From NCBI GenBank assembly GCA_934667795.1, contig CAKUMP010000170.1, positions 1-5,402 of the forward strand: a stretch of 5,402 nt of DNA, given 5' to 3'. The notes beneath the pieces were generated by a model. It was given only the letters and a program-made list of their open reading frames with translations. It searched no databases and was not told the origin of the DNA. This DNA comes from an uncultured Chthoniobacterales bacterium. GTDB lineage: Bacteria; Verrucomicrobiota; Verrucomicrobiia; Chthoniobacterales; CAKUMP01. Shown here one piece after another: positions 4,050-5,402 of the stretch (position 1 is the stretch's first letter; each line of letters begins with the position of its first letter). The position numbers and the translations under genes were made by a program.

Positions 4050-5402
4050 ATGGCAGGCGGAATGCAACAATCCATGAATGTATCGATGCAACAGGTGCTC
4101 GCACCGCAGTTGCAGCAAAGCCTTGCCATTCTGCAGGCGCCTATTCTGGAGTTACGGACGTTGATCCAGCAGGAACTGGAAGAAAATCCTGTTCTGGAAG
4201 AAGAAGATTTTGTGGAGGAGACAACGGAATCCCAGGAGGACGATAACTTCGAGGAAGAGTTCGAAATGCTTTCCAGACTGGATGAGGAATGGCGCGAGTA
4301 TATGGCGCAAAGTAATTCCTACTCCTCTCGTGGCGAAGAGGAAGAAGAAAGACGTCAGCACTTTTTCGATTCCCTGGTGAACCCCGAAACGCTTCAACAA
4401 CATTTGTTGACGCAATTACATTCGAGCGAACTTCCTCCTGACCGGTTTCGTATTGGGGAGCTATTGATCGGGAACATTGATGACAATGGATTCTTGCAAG
4501 CGACCCCTCAGGAAATTGCGGCGAATACAGGAATTGAACTGGAAGAGCTGGAAGTGGTTTTACCTGTTATTCAAGGGTTTCATCCGGTGGGTGTCGGAGC
4601 TATTGATCTTCGTGAATGCCTTCTGATTCAATTAAAACGTTTGGGCAAGGAGGGAACGCTGGAATGGAGAATGGTGGATCAACACCTTCAGGAAGTTGCA
4701 AAAAAACGTTTTCCAGAACTGGCTCGCAAGTTCGGAACAACCGTCGAACAAATCCAGCGCGCCGCAAATTTTATTTCAACCTTGAGCCCACGCCCTGGAC
4801 AGATTTTCAGTTCCACCCCACAACAATATATCCTCCCGGATGTGCTGGTGGAAAAAATCGGGGACGAATACATGATCACGCTCAACGGCGAGCAAATCCC
4901 GCACCTCCGGATTTCCAATACCTACAAGGATTTGATCGCGACCCGTGATAACAAGGATGGCGTGCGCGATTATATCCGGGACAAAATCCGTTCCGGGAAA
5001 TTTTTAATTAAAAGTATTCACCAGCGTCAGCAAACAATCTGGAATATCACGAATGAAATCGTCACGCGTCAGCATGACTTTTTGGAAAAAGGCCCCTCTG
5101 CGCTTCGCCCCATGACAATGTCCCAGGTTGCCGATGCGGTAGGGGTACACGAAACGACCGTCAGCCGTGCAATTTCCGGAAAATTCATAGCGACCCCGCA
5201 GGGAACCTATGAGATGAAGTATTTCTTTACGCCCGGTTACCAGACAGAATCCGGTGATATCCTGTCCAATACTTCTGTCAAAAATACCATTCTGGATCTG
5301 GTACGAAACGAAAACCCTAAATCCCCACTCAGCGATAAAGAAATCGTTGAAATCCTTTCCGAACAAGGGATCCCGATCGCACGCCGGACAGTCGCTAAAT
5401 AC
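4050..5402 (+). CDS. rpoN: RNA polymerase sigma-54 factor (RpoN), 3' end cut by window edge
   Basis: The frame from the ATG at 4050 is open for 451 codons to the last base. AGGAA at 4039-4043 is a well-placed ribosome binding site, and the N-terminus MQQSMNVSMQQVLAPQLQQSLAILQAP is the typical Gln-rich activator-interacting region I (about 5-50). Region II (about 50-105) is strongly acidic, as in the family. The core-binding domain follows, with LIGNIDDNGFL (139-149) and HPVGVGAIDLRECLLIQL (178-195), where most homologues read DPPGVGARDL. The DNA-binding helix-turn-helix is MSQVADAVGVHETTVSRAI (357-375), then FFTPGYQTESGD. The window ends inside the RpoN box, with ARRTVAKY (444-451) visible, so roughly the last 20-30 residues are missing. 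The factor directs polymerase to -24/-12 promoters and needs an AAA+ activator; none is encoded in view. Confidence 0.97.
   Translation, partial: MAGGMQQSMNVSMQQVLAPQLQQSLAILQAPILELRTLIQQELEENPVLEEEDFVEETTESQEDDNFEEEFEMLSRLDEEWREYMAQSNSYSSRGEEEEERRQHFFDSLVNPETLQQHLLTQLHSSELPPDRFRIGELLIGNIDDNGFLQATPQEIAANTGIELEELEVVLPVIQGFHPVGVGAIDLRECLLIQLKRLGKEGTLEWRMVDQHLQEVAKKRFPELARKFGTTVEQIQRAANFISTLSPRPGQIFSSTPQQYILPDVLVEKIGDEYMITLNGEQIPHLRISNTYKDLIATRDNKDGVRDYIRDKIRSGKFLIKSIHQRQQTIWNITNEIVTRQHDFLEKGPSALRPMTMSQVADAVGVHETTVSRAISGKFIATPQGTYEMKYFFTPGYQTESGDILSNTSVKNTILDLVRNENPKSPLSDKEIVEILSEQGIPIARRTVAKY

Overview
The window is a stretch of bacterial chromosome with compact housekeeping genes, short intergenic gaps and roughly balanced base composition. 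No phage, plasmid, IS or CRISPR hallmark is visible. The organism cannot be fixed from this sequence. The GC-rich dispersed intergenic repeats beside rlmN and the small SEKAG-type protein behind mrp make me lean weakly towards the Verrucomicrobia/Kiritimatiellota/Lentisphaerae side of the PVC group, or another Gram-negative lineage. This is an inference from general impression, not a demonstrated match.

Layout. Positions 2-355 (+) hold the C-terminal end of a protein of unknown function. It is followed after 28 bases by rlmN (384-1469, +), the radical-SAM 23S rRNA/tRNA adenine-C2 methyltransferase. Positions 1470-1740 are non-coding but highly structured: a perfect hairpin abutting the rlmN stop codon, two copies of a 25-base repeat, and between them a GC-rich inverted repeat that includes a possible terminator. 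On the minus strand, mrp (3008-1932), a P-loop ATPase of the Mrp/NBP35/ApbC iron-sulfur carrier family, overlaps by ATGA a 64-residue protein of unknown function (1935-1741), so the two are probably translated together. Positions 3009-3223 are non-coding.

Further right on the minus strand lie two very small genes (3723-3481 and 3478-3224), separated by 2 bases. Each encodes a signal peptide followed by a short coiled coil, and they are clearly paralogous. A good sigma-70-type promoter precedes the first. Divergently, on the plus strand, rpoN (sigma-54) starts at 4050 and runs off the right edge in the middle of the RpoN box. The 326-base divergent region carries two dyad-symmetric elements, one a 22-base near-perfect palindrome, overlapping a candidate rpoN promoter.

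Functionally the window combines ribosome modification (RlmN, itself an Fe-S enzyme), Fe-S cluster carriage (Mrp) and alternative sigma-factor transcription (RpoN). The link between RlmN and Mrp through Fe-S chemistry is suggestive only; they are on opposite strands. I found no clear new multi-gene system. The best leads are the pair of tiny secreted coiled-coil paralogs beside rpoN, the palindrome in the rpoN upstream region, the Mrp protein lacking one cysteine of its CPxC motif, and its overlapping small partner gene.
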